A DNA stretch of 64,000 nt from Procambarus clarkii. Lineage: Eukaryota; Arthropoda; Malacostraca; Decapoda; Cambaridae. Where the stretch lies: the NCBI RefSeq assembly GCF_040958095.1, contig NC_091172.1, positions 7,156,314 to 7,220,313 of the forward strand, read 5' to 3'. A program made the translations under genes and the position numbers. Under the pieces are notes generated by a model, which saw nothing but the letters and a program-made list of their open reading frames with translations, searched no databases and was not told the origin of the DNA. Numbering within the stretch: the stretch's first letter is position 1; every line of letters starts with the position of its first letter. Of this stretch, positions 35,115-45,890 are shown piece after piece.

Positions 35115-36331
35115 ATTGTGGAGACCAAGTGATGATGGTGGTAGTGGTGAAAGGCCATGTGGTGATGGTGGTAGTGGTGAAAGGCCATGTGGTGATGGTG
35201 GTAGTGGTGACAGGCCATGTGGTGATGGTGGTAGTGGTGAAAGGCCATGTGGTGATGGTGGTAGTGGTGAAAGGCCATGTGGTGATGGTGGTAGTGGTGA
35301 AAGGCCATGTGGTGATGGTGGTAGTGGTGACAGGCCATGTGATGATGGTGGTAGTGGTGAAAGGCCATGTGGTGATGGTGGTAGTGGTGAAAGGCCATGT
35401 GGTGATGGTGGTAGTGGTGAAAGGCCATGTGGTGATGGTGGTAGTTGTGAAAGGCCATGTGGTGATGGTGGTAGTGGTGACAGGCCATGTGGTGGTGGTG
35501 GTAGTGGTGACAGGCCATGTGGTGATGGTGGTAGTGGTGACAGGCCATGTGGTGATGGTGGTAGTGGTGACAGGCCATGTGGTGATGGTGGCAGTGGTGG
35601 CAGGCCATGTGGTGATGGTGGCAGGACATGTGATGATGGTGGTAGTGGTGACAGGACATGTGGTGATAGTGGTGGCAGGACATGTGGTGATAGTGGTGGC
35701 AGACCATGTGGTGATGGTGGTAGTGGTGGCAGGACATGTGGTGATGGTGGCAGTGGTGACAGGCCATGTGGTGATGGTGGTAGTGGTGGCAGGACATGTG
35801 GTGATGGTGGCAGTGGTGACAGGCCATGTGGTGATGGTGGCAGTGGTGGCAGGTCATGTGATGATGGTGGTAGTGGTGGCAGGACATGTAGTGATGGTGG
35901 TAGTGGTGGCATGACATGTGATGGTGGTAGTGGTGGCAGGCCATGTGGTAGTGGTGGCAGGACATGTGGTAGTGGTGGCAGGCCATGTGGTGATGGTGGT
36001 AGTGGTGGCAGGACATGTGGTGATGGTGGTAGTGGTGGCAGGCCATGTGGTAGTGGTGGCAGGACATGTGGTAGTGGTGGCAGGACATGTGGTAGTGGTG
36101 GCAGGACATGTGGTGATGGTGGTAGTGGTGGCAGGCCATGTGGTAGTGGTGGCAGGACATGTGGTAGTGGTGGCAGGACATGTGGTGATGGTGGTAGTGG
36201 TGGCAGGACATGTGGTGATGGTGGTAGTGGTGGCAGGACATGTGGTGATGGTGGCAGTGGTGGCAGGACATGTGGTGATGGTGGCAGTGGTGGCAGGACA
36301 TGTGGTGATGGTGGTAGTGGTGGCAGGACAG
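35115..36331. repeat. 30-bp minisatellite, right-arm copy
   Basis: Mirror of 3144-4360, with GGTGATGGTGGTAGTGGTGA-type units. Confidence 0.95.
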
Positions 36332-36472
36332 TTCAGTCTCATAAACATCATTAAAGTGTATTTTACTTTGTGGCTGTGTTTCTTTGTCAAGACGAGGCCT
36401 TCCGTCATCCAACACTGTTCTTGTTTTGTTTGCTTATCATCATTTTTGTTTATTTATGTTTTGTTTCGTTCA

Positions 36473-36473
<1 letters not shown>

Positions 36474-36567
<94 letters not shown>
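36474..36567. repeat. (CT)n microsatellite at outer edge of right arm
   Basis: Uninterrupted CT dinucleotides, longer and purer than the (GA)n at the left edge. It is followed by TTAGTCTCTCTGGAGAGAGA, itself a short inverted repeat. Confidence 0.95.
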
Positions 36568-36569
<2 letters not shown>

Positions 36570-36930
36570 GTCTCTCTGGAGAGAGAGAGTGAGAGACAAT
36601 GGGAGTCGAGAACCCAAGAGCAGGCTCCTGGACTGCACACTGGAGGGAGGCCAGGAGTGAGGGAGGAGAGAGGCGGGTAAGGACCCGAGGAGAGGGAGGA
36701 GGTGCTGGCCACTGACCCCCGCGCCCCTGGTCCTCACCGTGTATGCTGGCTGGGTCGGGCGGCAGAAGATAAGCCCGGCTTCACGGAGATAACCTCCTCA
36801 TCACCTCCACGCTGGACGCCTTTCCTGAATGGGAAATTTTCTTTACTGACCATGTTGTTGTTGCTGCTGCGGCTGTTGAGAGGCGATTTGTGTAGTTAGG
36901 TTGGGTGATGGCTTTTAGAAGGTGATATAG
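36568..36930. other. Purine-rich, then GC-rich flank
   Basis: GAGGGAGGAGAGAGG-type sequence, then a GC-rich block at 36700-36860. No exon is supported: open frames are short and unrelated to the channel family. Confidence 0.5.
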
Positions 36931-37060
36931 CTACCATGACCAACACTGTCACGTGCTACCATGACCAACACTGTCACGTGCTACCATGACCAACAATGTC
37001 ACGTGCCACCATGACCAACATAGTCACGTGCCACCATGACCGGACATTTGTGGCACGTGA
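36931..37060. repeat. 25-bp tandem repeat with CACGTG palindromes
   Basis: Four to five units built on CTACCATGACCAACACTGTC followed by ACGTG. Each junction creates GTCACGTGC, so the array carries repeated CACGTG E-box words. A further CACGTG lies near 37053. A regulatory role is inference only. Confidence 0.85.
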
Positions 37061-37325
37061 CAACGTCTATCTGTAAATACATGTCCCCTTGCCGACTGAT
37101 GAAAGGGGCGTCCTCTGTACATGCCTCGAGAAGACTCTTCAAGTGTGGCTCGGGTAGGTCTAATTTGGGGGTGCTCTCGTCTCTGTATACTGTGTCCAGT
37201 ATCATTCCTATGGTTGTGTCGACCGGGACGTTGGTAAATAGGGATTCGACGCCCAGGGAAGCAATAATTCCTTCGGATCTACTCAACAACTCAACAGTAG
37301 TTTGGATTATCTCGGGAATCTGAAT
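37030..37325 (-). mobile_element. Penelope-like RT fragment, minus strand
   Basis: Minus-strand translation contains IASLGVESLFTNVPVDTTIG (the RT motif seen as LDVESLFTNVP in the 4430-6112 element), LDLPEPHLKSLLEACTEDAP and FISRQGDMYLQID. It diverges from the other copy and is only about 100 codons long. It ends within a few bases of the 30-bp acceptor array. Confidence 0.85.
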
Positions 37326-37329
37326 CTGA

Positions 37330-37989
37330 AAAACCACAACCACTCTCCCTCTCCCACAGGTAACCACAACCACTCTCCCGCTCCCACAGGTAACTACAAC
37401 CACTCTCCCTCTCCCACAGGTAACCACAACCACTCTCCCTCTCCCACAGGTAACCACAATCACTCTCCCTCTCCCACAGGTAACCACAACCACTCTCCCT
37501 CCCCCACAGGTAACCACAACCACTCTCCCTCTCCCACAGGTAACTACAACCACTCTCCCTCTCCCACAGGTAACCACAACCACTCTCCCTCCCCCACAGG
37601 TAACTACAACCACTCTCCCTCTCCCACAGGTAACCACAACCACTCTCCCTCCCCCACAGGTAACTACAACCACTCTCCCTCTCCCACAGGTAACCACAAC
37701 CACTCTCCCTTTCCCACAGGTAACTACAACCACTCTCCCTCCCCCACAGGTAACTACAACCACTCTCCCTCCCCCACAGGTAACCACAACCACTCTCCCT
37801 CCCCCACAGGTAACCACAACCACTCTCCCTCCCCCACAGGTAACCACAACCACTCTCCCTCTCCCACAGGTAACCACAACCACTCTCCCTCCCCCACAGG
37901 TAACCACAACCACTCTCCCTCCCCCACAGGTAACCACAACCACTCTCCCTCCCCCACAGGTAACCACAACCACTCTCCCTCCCCCACAG
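37330..37989 (+). repeat. 30-bp array of splice-acceptor-like units before exon A
   Basis: 22 AG-ending units, each with ACCACTCTCCCTCTCCCACAG (the polypyrimidine tract and CAG) followed by GTAAC. The AGs fall every 30 bases from 37359 to 37989. The last AG is the presumed acceptor of exon A, and exon A itself begins GTAACTTC. The array is therefore a tandem amplification of the intron-exon boundary. Each unit keeps the channel reading frame and would encode HNHSPSPTGN. Variants are TAACTAC or TAACCAC and CTCTCCC or CCCTCCC. Confidence 0.95.
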
Positions 37990-38219
37990 GTAACTTCACG
38001 TGTCTGGAGATCGTGTTCACCTTCAAGCGTCGTCTGGGCTACTACCTCTTCCACACCTACATCCCCACCTGCCTCATCGTCATCATGTCCTGGATCAGCT
38101 TCTGGATCCGACCGGAGGCGGTGCCGGCCAGAGTGACGCTGGGTGTCACCTCTCTCCTCACGCTGTCAACCCAACACGCCAACTCCCAGAAGTCCCTCCC
38201 GCCCGTCTCCTACATCAAG
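37990..38219 (+). CDS. Cys-loop chloride channel, exon A (pre-M1, M1, M2, M2-M3 loop)
   Basis: Partial coding exon of a pentameric ligand-gated anion channel of the plasma membrane. It encodes NFTCLEIVFTFKRRLGYYLF (end of the ligand-binding domain), M1 with HTYIPTCLIVIMSWISFWI, the PAR signature before M2 (RPEAVPARVTLGVTSLLTLS) and the M2-M3 loop ending SLPPVSYIK. VPAR at the cytoplasmic mouth of M2 is the known mark of anion-selective members. Wording is closest, by recognition, to arthropod pH-sensitive chloride channels (pHCl); glutamate-gated or glycine-like members are alternatives. The acceptor is CAG before GTAACTTC, phase 1. The donor is AAG followed by GTGCCA, phase 0, which is a weak match to GTRAGT. 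If the intron were retained the frame would stop at 38282. Confidence 0.93.
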
Positions 38220-38389
38220 GTGCCACACTCTGTCTCACCGTCCTGGGTCCTGCTATTGAGCACACACTTCTGCGCTAGTTAACAGGGAAGGGGGAGGGTG
38301 AGGACGTCTCTCAGAAATACTGAACTCTAAACATGGGTGATATTCATGAACCATGGTGCTATTTTAAAGCCTTGTAGACTGTCTTACAC
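38220..38389. other. Start of the intron between exons A and B
   Basis: Begins at the weak donor GTGCCA. No other feature is recognised before the 34-bp repeat. The intron runs to 51683 and is mostly repeats. Confidence 0.6.
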
Positions 38390-38975
38390 CAGGGGATTAT
38401 CCTGTGTACCTGTCTTAGATAAGGGGATTATTCTGTGTGAACCAGATTAAGACCAAGGGGATTATCCTGTGTGTACCAGACTTAGACCAAGGGGATTATC
38501 CTGTGTGTACCAGACTTAGGCCAAGGGGATTATCCTGTGTGTACCAGACTTAGACCAAGGGGATTATCCTGTGTGTACCAGACTTAGACCAAGGGGATTA
38601 TCCTGTGTGTACCAGACTTAGACCAAGGGGATTATCCTGTGTGTACCAGACTTAGACCAAGGGGATTATCCTGTGTGTAAAAGACTTAGACCAAGGGGAT
38701 TATCCTGTCTGTACCAGACTTAGACCAAGGGGATTATCCTGTGTGTACCAGACTTAGACCAAGGGGATTATCCTGTGTGTACCAGACTTAGACCAAGGGG
38801 ATTATCCTGTGTGTACCAGACTTAGGCCAAGGGGATTATCCTGTGTGTACCAGACTTAGACCAAGGGGATTATCCTGTGTGTACCAGACTTAGACCAGGG
38901 GATTATCCTGTGTGTACCAGACTTAGACCAGGGGATTATCCTGTGTGTACCAGACTTAGACCAAGGGATTATCCT
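38390..38975. repeat. 34-bp minisatellite in intron
   Basis: About 17 units of AGACCAAGGGGATTATCCTG followed by TGTGTACCAGACTT, with decayed units at both ends. Confidence 0.95.
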
Positions 38976-39240
38976 GTGATTAATCTGAAAATAGAATGAT
39001 CTACAAGAGCAGGTTGTAGAAGCAAGCTCAATTCATAATTTAAAAAGTAGATTGATAGAGAAATAGGCCTGAAATCATTGCAATAGGCAATCTGGCTGCT
39101 AGAAAGGCGGGGGTTCTAAAGCTCATGCTCGATCGAAGCTACTTTATCCCTTTGAGATGTATTTTTTCTTGTCTCAATAAACATAGTCAAATACGAACAA
39201 AATTACAGTAAATAACTAAGAGACTAGATGTGAAAATATC
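38976..39240 (+). mobile_element. Decayed LINE 3'-end fragment
   Basis: The order of blocks (GAATGATCTACAAGAGCAGG, TAGAAGCAAGCTCAATTCAT, AAATAGG, CTAGAAAGGCGGG) matches the LINE 3' end at 15465-15600. Next comes CTCAATAAACATAGTC, an AATAAA-containing 3'-UTR-like piece. No coding remains. Confidence 0.6.
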
Positions 39241-39941
39241 CTTTTTCCCTATACATTTCTTAGCCCCACTTTGGGCACCAGATGTGAAATAACCAATTTT
39301 CTCACACAAGTCTAGCACTGCGCTGGACACCACATGTGAGATTTCTGGTTATTGGGATGTGAATTCGATTGTTTACCTTCGATAAACAATTGAATACATT
39401 CCTGAGGCGAGAGCAATATGCCAAAGGTCTAAGTATTTTAGGTAGAGATGAAGGCCAGAACGGTTTTAAATTCCACAAGCAAAACCGGACCTTCCACACT
39501 TAGGTCGTTCTCTCTGCAACTTGCTTGCAAAAAAATCTTACAGGTAGCGGATGGGTTCTCACACCGAATTCATTCAGTGCTTAAGGCTCTGGGCTGGACC
39601 CCGAGCCAACTCAAATCAATGACAATATCAAGTAGCAAGTGATGTTATATGGGGACAGTACTGCAGAATGAGGAATAACATCAAAAGCACGTGTAACAAA
39701 ATAAATTAATTTATTCAACAACTTACTTAATAATACACAGTGACCCACTTTACGTTACTCAAGAATGTCACCTCAACTACTGTTAAAACACAACCGTGCA
39801 GCAGGAATCCGTTCCCAGCACTCTCACAGGTGTCATAGACATAAACGCCTCGACCCACTGGACAGATCATGAACACATGAACAAAAGTAAACTAACTGAA
39901 CACTTTGTGAACACTCTTGGCAATTACTGCACTCGCCACTA
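39241..39941. other. Intronic sequence, no recognised feature
   Basis: Mixed sequence with short open frames lacking known motifs. It ends at the candidate 6-bp duplication GCCACT beside the first giant foldback element. Confidence 0.5.
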
Positions 39942-42900
39942 GTAGTAGGGATGAAGCCTCAGTGAGGAATAGAACTTTTTGAACCATTCTTCACTAAGGC
40001 TTCAGAATTTTCAGGTAAATTTCCTAATTGTTGCAAAAGCTTCAGGGGTGCAAGGTAAAATTTCCTATTTCCCGTTAAGTTCTTAAAGGTTTCTTATGGG
40101 GGAAATTCGAGGCAAAATTGACTCATTTGGTGTTAAAGGTTTCTTATGGAGGAAATTCAAATTTTGTTCAGAGTTTGGTTTAGGAAAATATTTCAGAGTT
40201 CATATGATTATAGAAGTTTATTTAAGAGTGTAAAAACAAAAAAATTTCAAAAGACCATTTTCAGAGAATATTGTCATAGAAGTTTTGCTAAGGAAAATAG
40301 ACATCTTAGCAATAAGTCTTGTATCCAGTTTTAGCTATTTCGCCTGTAAAAGACCGAAAATTATTCAGAGACCATTTGAAGACCGAAATTGACCGGAATG
40401 TGACAGAGACCTTTTTTAGACCAAAATTTGACAGAGTCCAGTTGAAGACCGATTTTCATCAGAGTCCAGTAGAAGACAGAAATTTGACAGAGACCAGTTA
40501 AAGACCGAAATTTGACAGAGCAATACGACCAAGTTTATAAGTATACTGCATTAGTAGGTAAGTTTACCACGTTTATAAGTATAGTTTTGCTACTAATAAG
40601 CCAATTTTAGCCTAATTTTATACAGTCATATTTCAGACGTAGTAAATCAAATCAAATCAGTAAGCAATGTCTAGCTCCTTTCCCCCGCCTTACTTTATCC
40701 CCATAAACTCTTTACTAACAGTCTAATTCCCCTGAAATTTAAAACCATCATATTTAGTACATAATAAATAGATCAAAGCAGTATATCAAACTCTAGCTCC
40801 TGTCCCCGCCTTAACCCCCTCGCGTATCTTCGTTAATACCTGAACAATTTCCCTAAAATTTAAACACACTGTATTTCAAACACAGTAAATAAGATCAAGT
40901 CAGTTACCGAGTTCTAGCTCCCGTCCCCCACCTTAGTTCCTTCATGTATATTCTTTAGTACCTGGCCAATTTTCTCAAAATTTATAGCAGATATATTTTT
41001 AACTGAGAAAGTAAAGAAAATAGAGTTGCCGAACTCTAGCTCATGTTCCCTGCCTTAGTTCACTCCTGTAAATAAATTATTATCTGACCAAATCCCCCTG
41101 AAATTTAAGACTATTATATTTCCAACATAAAAAAATAAGATCATGTCAGTAACCATGCTTCAGCTCTTGTCCTCTGCCTTAGTTCATCAAATTTAATTAT
41201 TTCAGACCATGACGCTCTCCAATCTATCCGCTTTATCAAAATAAATATATCCTCTCCTTCAATATACTTGTTTGCATGGCAATAAAAATCACACATTCAT
41301 ATTGCACCTTACCTTCAATACCCTTTGTTTACTCAGCTATGTAAATAGTCATTCACAGGATAATAAAAATCACACGATCATATCATATCCTACTTCTTCC
41401 TCCTTATCTCCCCCCCCCCCTAAACCCCCAATCCCCTGCACTCATTCGCTCTTACCCCTTGCTCCCCCTCCCCCCCCCCCTTGCCCCTCATATATCCCCC
41501 TCCACACTTTACTCCTTCCATTCCCTCCCCCTCTCCTCCATTCCCTCACCCCCATCCTCTCTCTTATCTCCATCACCCCTTATCTTTCCCCTCTCCCTTA
41601 CCCCCCTACTCATGCGCATCTTACCTATTCCCCAACTTCACCTAAACCTCTATCCCTCCCCAGAATTTAAAGAGATATAGCTTGAATACTCATTATTCAT
41701 GTTCACTCCATGTTCTGCAAATGTTTACCGCATGTTCTCGTAACAACTTTTTTACTCACTATTCATGTTGTCTGCACGTTCAAATCATATTTTTCACCTG
41801 GTTTTTACATTATCTCCATGTTCTTTGTCATATTCATGTTCTCTGTTCTCTATTCCCCGCATGTTCTCTGTGTTCATCACCTTCTCTTAAAAGTTTTCTG
41901 CAATCTTTGTCATATTCTCCATATTTTCAGAATGTTCTTCATAAGTTCATTGTTCACTCATTGTATTCTCTATGTTCTTTATCGATTTTTCAAGTTCTCT
42001 GTAAGTTCAAATTCCCACACATGTTCACTGTGTTCATCACCTTCTCTTACATTTTTCTGTGTTCCTTCTCATGTTCCCCGAATGTTCACTGCATTCATTG
42101 CATTCTCTTTCATGTTCTTTAAAATCAAATGTACCAAGACATTCTTTTCTTAACGTTCAATACAAATTTACCCAGATAAACTTTTCTTGTCATTTTGTAA
42201 CTAAAATTATTCGTGAATCAACTAAAAATAGTCAGGATTAACTGACTATTAATTAACTGATTAAATATGATTAACTGATTAACTAATAGAAGTAAAAGAA
42301 GGAAGGTTAAGTGGGATGGAGAATTTGGGTAAAAATATACAAGCAGGATAAACAAAACTATATCTGACAGGTTTGGTTCATATCTAATATATCTAATATA
42401 TTCAATAAATACATCAAAACACCATAAACAAATAAACTATATCTGAAAGGTTAGGTTAAGGTCAAAGAATTAGAACAAATTATATCCAACACAATGCATA
42501 CACTAAGATCAGAAGAGATTGGGATAAGGAGTGAAATGTATAAGAGAATAAAGCTAATTAAAGATTAGGTAAGGGAGGTTAGGTAGCTAAGGGTACATAA
42601 GCTATGATACGTTGAACGCAGTTGAACGCAGTAAACATTCGGGGAATATGAAAAAGAACACAGAAAACATGTAAGAGAAGGTGATGAACACAGTGAACAT
42701 GTGGGGAATATGAACTTACAAAGAACATGAAAATATGATAAAGAACATAGTGAATACAAAGAGTGAACAATGAACTTATGAAAAACATTCTGAAAACGTG
42801 GAGAATATGACAAAGATCACAGAAAAACATGTAAGAGAAGGTGATGAACACAGCGAACATGCAGGGAATATGAACTTCCAGAGAACATGAATATGACAAA

Positions 42901-45884
42901 GAACATGTAGAAACAGATGAAAAATATGATTTGAACGTACAGACAACATGAGTAGTGAATATAAAATTTGTACAGAGAACATGCAATGAACATTTGCAGA
43001 ACATGGAGTGAATATGAATAATGAGTATACAATCTGTATTTAAATTCTGGGGAGGGAGGGAGGTTTGGGTGAAGTTGGGGAATAGGTAAGATGCGCGTGA
43101 GTAGGGGGGTAAGGGAGGGGGAACTAGGGGTAAGAAGGAGATAAGTGAGCAAATGGGCATGGGGAATTGGGGTTTCAGGGGGGGTAGGGGGAAGATAAAA
43201 AGGAAGGTGGGTAGAAGAGATAAGGTGCAATATGGCCGTGTGATTTGTATTACCATGTGAATGACTATTTACATAGCTGTGTAAACAAAGCGTATTGGAG
43301 GCAAGGTGTGATATGACTTATTTTAATTACCATGTAAACAAGCATATTGAAGGAGAGGATATGTTTACATTGATAAAGGTGATAGACTGGAGAGCATCTT
43401 GTTCTGAAATAATTAAGTTTCATGAACTAAGGCAGAGGACAAGATCTGGAGCACGATTACTGAATTGATCTTATATTACAATGTTAGAAATATAGCAGTC
43501 TTAAATTTCAGGGGGAATTGGTCTGATGATAATTAACTTACAGGAGCGAACTAAGGCAGGGGACATGAGCTAGAGTTCAGTAACTCTATTTTCTTTACTT
43601 ACTCAGTTAGAAGAATATCTGCTTTAAATTTCGGGAAAATTGGGCTGGTACTAAAGAAGATATGAGAGGGAACTAAGGTGGGGGACGGGAGCTAGAACTC
43701 GGTAACTGACTTGGTCTTATTTACTGTGTCTGAAATACAGCGGGTTTAATTTTAGGGAAATTGTTCCGATATTAACGAAGATATGAAAGGGGGGTTAAGG
43801 CGGGGACAGGAGCTAGAGTTTGGTATATTGCTTTGGTCTAATTGTTATGTACAAAATATAGGGAGGTCTTAAATTTCAGGGGATTGGATTGTTAATAAAG
43901 ATGTTATGGGGGTAAAGTCAGGCGGGGAACAGGAGCTAAAACTTGTTTACTGACTACATCTGAAATATGACAATTTTAAATTATGCTAAAATTGGGTTAT
44001 TAGTAGCGAACCTATACTTATCAACGCGGTGGTCTCTGATTAATTTTGGTTTCAAATTGGACTCTGTCAAATTTTGGTCTACAACTGAACTAATTTTCAG
44101 TCTTTTGCTGGGCTTTGACGAATTTTGGTCTTTAACTGGTATCTGTCAAATTTCGGTCTTTAACTGGACTCTAAATATTTTTGGGCACAAACTGGTCTCT
44201 CAAATTCTGGTCATTTTTGGTCTAAAAATGGTCTCTGTCAAATTCTGGTCAAATTTCGGTCTTCAAATGGTCTCTGAATAATTTTCGGTCTTTGTTACGG
44301 GCCACTATGGATCAGTAACCGGGTTCTTGATGGATTAACCTCGTTTATAGTATCAGACCCCAAGTTTGTAGTATGCTTTCAAGAAATGGTTGTATAGTGC
44401 ATTAAAACATAAGGGGGGATAAACAATACAATTTTCCCTTCACCAATATATTTACCTTCACCGTAAAAATATAATAAAATAGAGTATTTCTACACATATT
44501 TACAGTGATGTCACTTTCACACAGGACACCAGAAGCGCTCACATACAGTGTTCGCCAACCCCAGTGTTTTCACCCCCCAGTACTTCGTCCACTCGTACTG
44601 GAAAACACTGGCGAGTTTACCTTTTACATAGGCCAGCCCACTGACACAGTATCACGAGGTGCCTATCCCCCCACTATTGCTCTCCAGCCGCTCGCTGGCA
44701 GAGGACCTCAGCCACACGCTGATCGGGGTCACAAAACAACCATATACAGGGGTAGCAAACCCCTGGCAGAAGTCTCTAGCGACCGGCTAGCAGCACTGCA
44801 CTATAGGCACCTCATTGTCGTCCGTTACTCTCCTAAGCCAATCCCGGGATGAGCTGTTCTTCACTAACACTGTGTAAGTCAGCAGCTAACACACTGCTCA
44901 GATCTGTGGCGACTTACTCTTCTTCTAAGACCAAGATGAGAGTACGTGTACTGCCCAAGGTAAGCTGCCCTCTTCAGTACGACTGCCTCCACATATCATC
45001 TCTGTGGACATGAAACGTCAGCAGTTAAATGGACGGTACACTGGGGAAACCTGGAGGTAACACTCACCGGGGAGTTGATATTATGCTCATAGCACAACCT
45101 AGGTGGCATTGATCTTGATCCGCCACCTCACCAGAGACATCCACGCCGAACGCACATTCTGATGAAGGCAGGAAACCAGAGCCATTTGTCGCCGTCACGC
45201 CACCACCAATAGATGGCGTTGTCCACGAAGCGTCCAATATCAGGGGAGTTTGAGTGCTATCTCATAGATGGCGCTGGAATTGTCACCCGACACTCGGACG
45301 ATGGTGACGAGACCGTAACAGTCTTTTACAGGTGATATAGCCGTAAATTGATATAAAACTTACTGCTAAGATGTCTATTTTCCTTATGAAAACTTCTATG
45401 ACAATATTCTCCAAAAATGGTCTTTTGAAATATTTTCGGTCTTACACTCTTAAATAAACTTTTATGATCATTTGAACTCTGAAATATTTTCCTAAACTGA
45501 ACTCTGAAAAAAATTGAATTTCCTCTATAAGAAACCTTTAACATTAAATGAGTCAGTTTTGCCTCGAATTTTCACCATAAGAAACCTTTAACATCAAATG
45601 AGTCAATTTTGCCTCAAATTTTCCCCATAAGAAACCTTTAACACCAAATAAGTAAATTTTCCCTCAAATTTCCTCCATAAGAAACCTTTAAGAACTCAGC
45701 GGGAATTGGGACCATGAATTTGCCCCGTAAGAAACCTTTAAGAACTTAGCGGGAAATGGGAAATTTTACCTTGCACCCCTGAAGCTTTTGCAACAATTGG
45801 GAAATTTACCTGGAAACCCTGAAGCCTTAGTGAGGAATGGCCTCAAAAAATTTTATTCCTCGCTGGGGCTTCATCCCTACTACT
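39942..45884. mobile_element. Giant non-coding foldback element FB1
   Basis: Termini AGTAGTAGGGATGAAGCC and GGCTTCATCCCTACTACT are inverted. Flanks GCCACT (39936-39941) and GCCAGT (45885-45890) may be a diverged 6-bp target duplication. Inside, long imperfect inverted arms carry ordered modules: TTTCTTATGGGGGAAATTC units; a 26-30 bp tandem of GACCGAAATTTGACAGAGAC type (40340-40520, 44040-44292); units of about 110-120 bp containing CTAGCTCC and CCCGCCTTA (40600-41200, 43390-43960); a C-rich or G-rich block (41400-41660, 43040-43200); and ATGTTC or GAACAT blocks (41690-42150, 42600-43020). No protein motif is seen. A solo LTR sits in the right arm. FB2 shares these modules. Confidence 0.82.
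44293..45320. mobile_element. Solo LTR inserted in FB1
   Basis: A 1028-bp block begins TGTTACGG and ends CCGTAACA, the TG...CA inverted termini of LTR retrotransposons. It is flanked by a 5-bp target duplication GTCTT (44288-44292 and 45321-45325). The interrupted FB1 tandem repeat (TTTCGGTCTTTTACAGG) reads through when the block is removed. No gag or pol is present, so it is most simply a solo LTR left by LTR-LTR recombination. Which strand is transcribed is not clear. Confidence 0.85.
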
Positions 45885-45890
45885 GCCAGT

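Larger units (their letters stand above)
19724..36567 (-). repeat. Right arm of the giant palindrome
   Basis: Reverse complement of 2921-19716, about 26 bp longer in total because of small indels. It usually keeps the longer or more regular form where arms differ, for example intact GCCGCCCACAG units in the 38-bp VNTR. The outer edge is a (CT)n tract (36474-36567). Beyond it comes the unrelated channel-gene flank. Confidence 0.95.

Noticed and set aside
37302..37989. A Met at 37302 as the start of a novel protein fused to the channel M1-M2
   Set aside because: The Met lies in reversed Penelope-like sequence, and the frame upstream of exon A is the acceptor array. The channel exon is more simply entered by splicing.
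36999..38054. Minus-strand 351-codon frame of VVVTCGGGR repeats joined to an RT fragment
   Set aside because: The repeat half is the reverse of the acceptor array. Only the RT part (37030-37325) is meaningful and it is annotated as a Penelope-like fragment.
41272..42153. Pro-rich and Phe/Cys-rich frames in FB1
   Set aside because: They come from C-rich and ATGTTC simple repeats and have no homologous domain. The mirrored arm gives unrelated frames.
39942..45884. FB1 as a Polinton/Maverick element
   Set aside because: No integrase, polymerase, protease or capsid-type sequence is visible. Only a possible 6-bp duplication and AG...CT ends agree.
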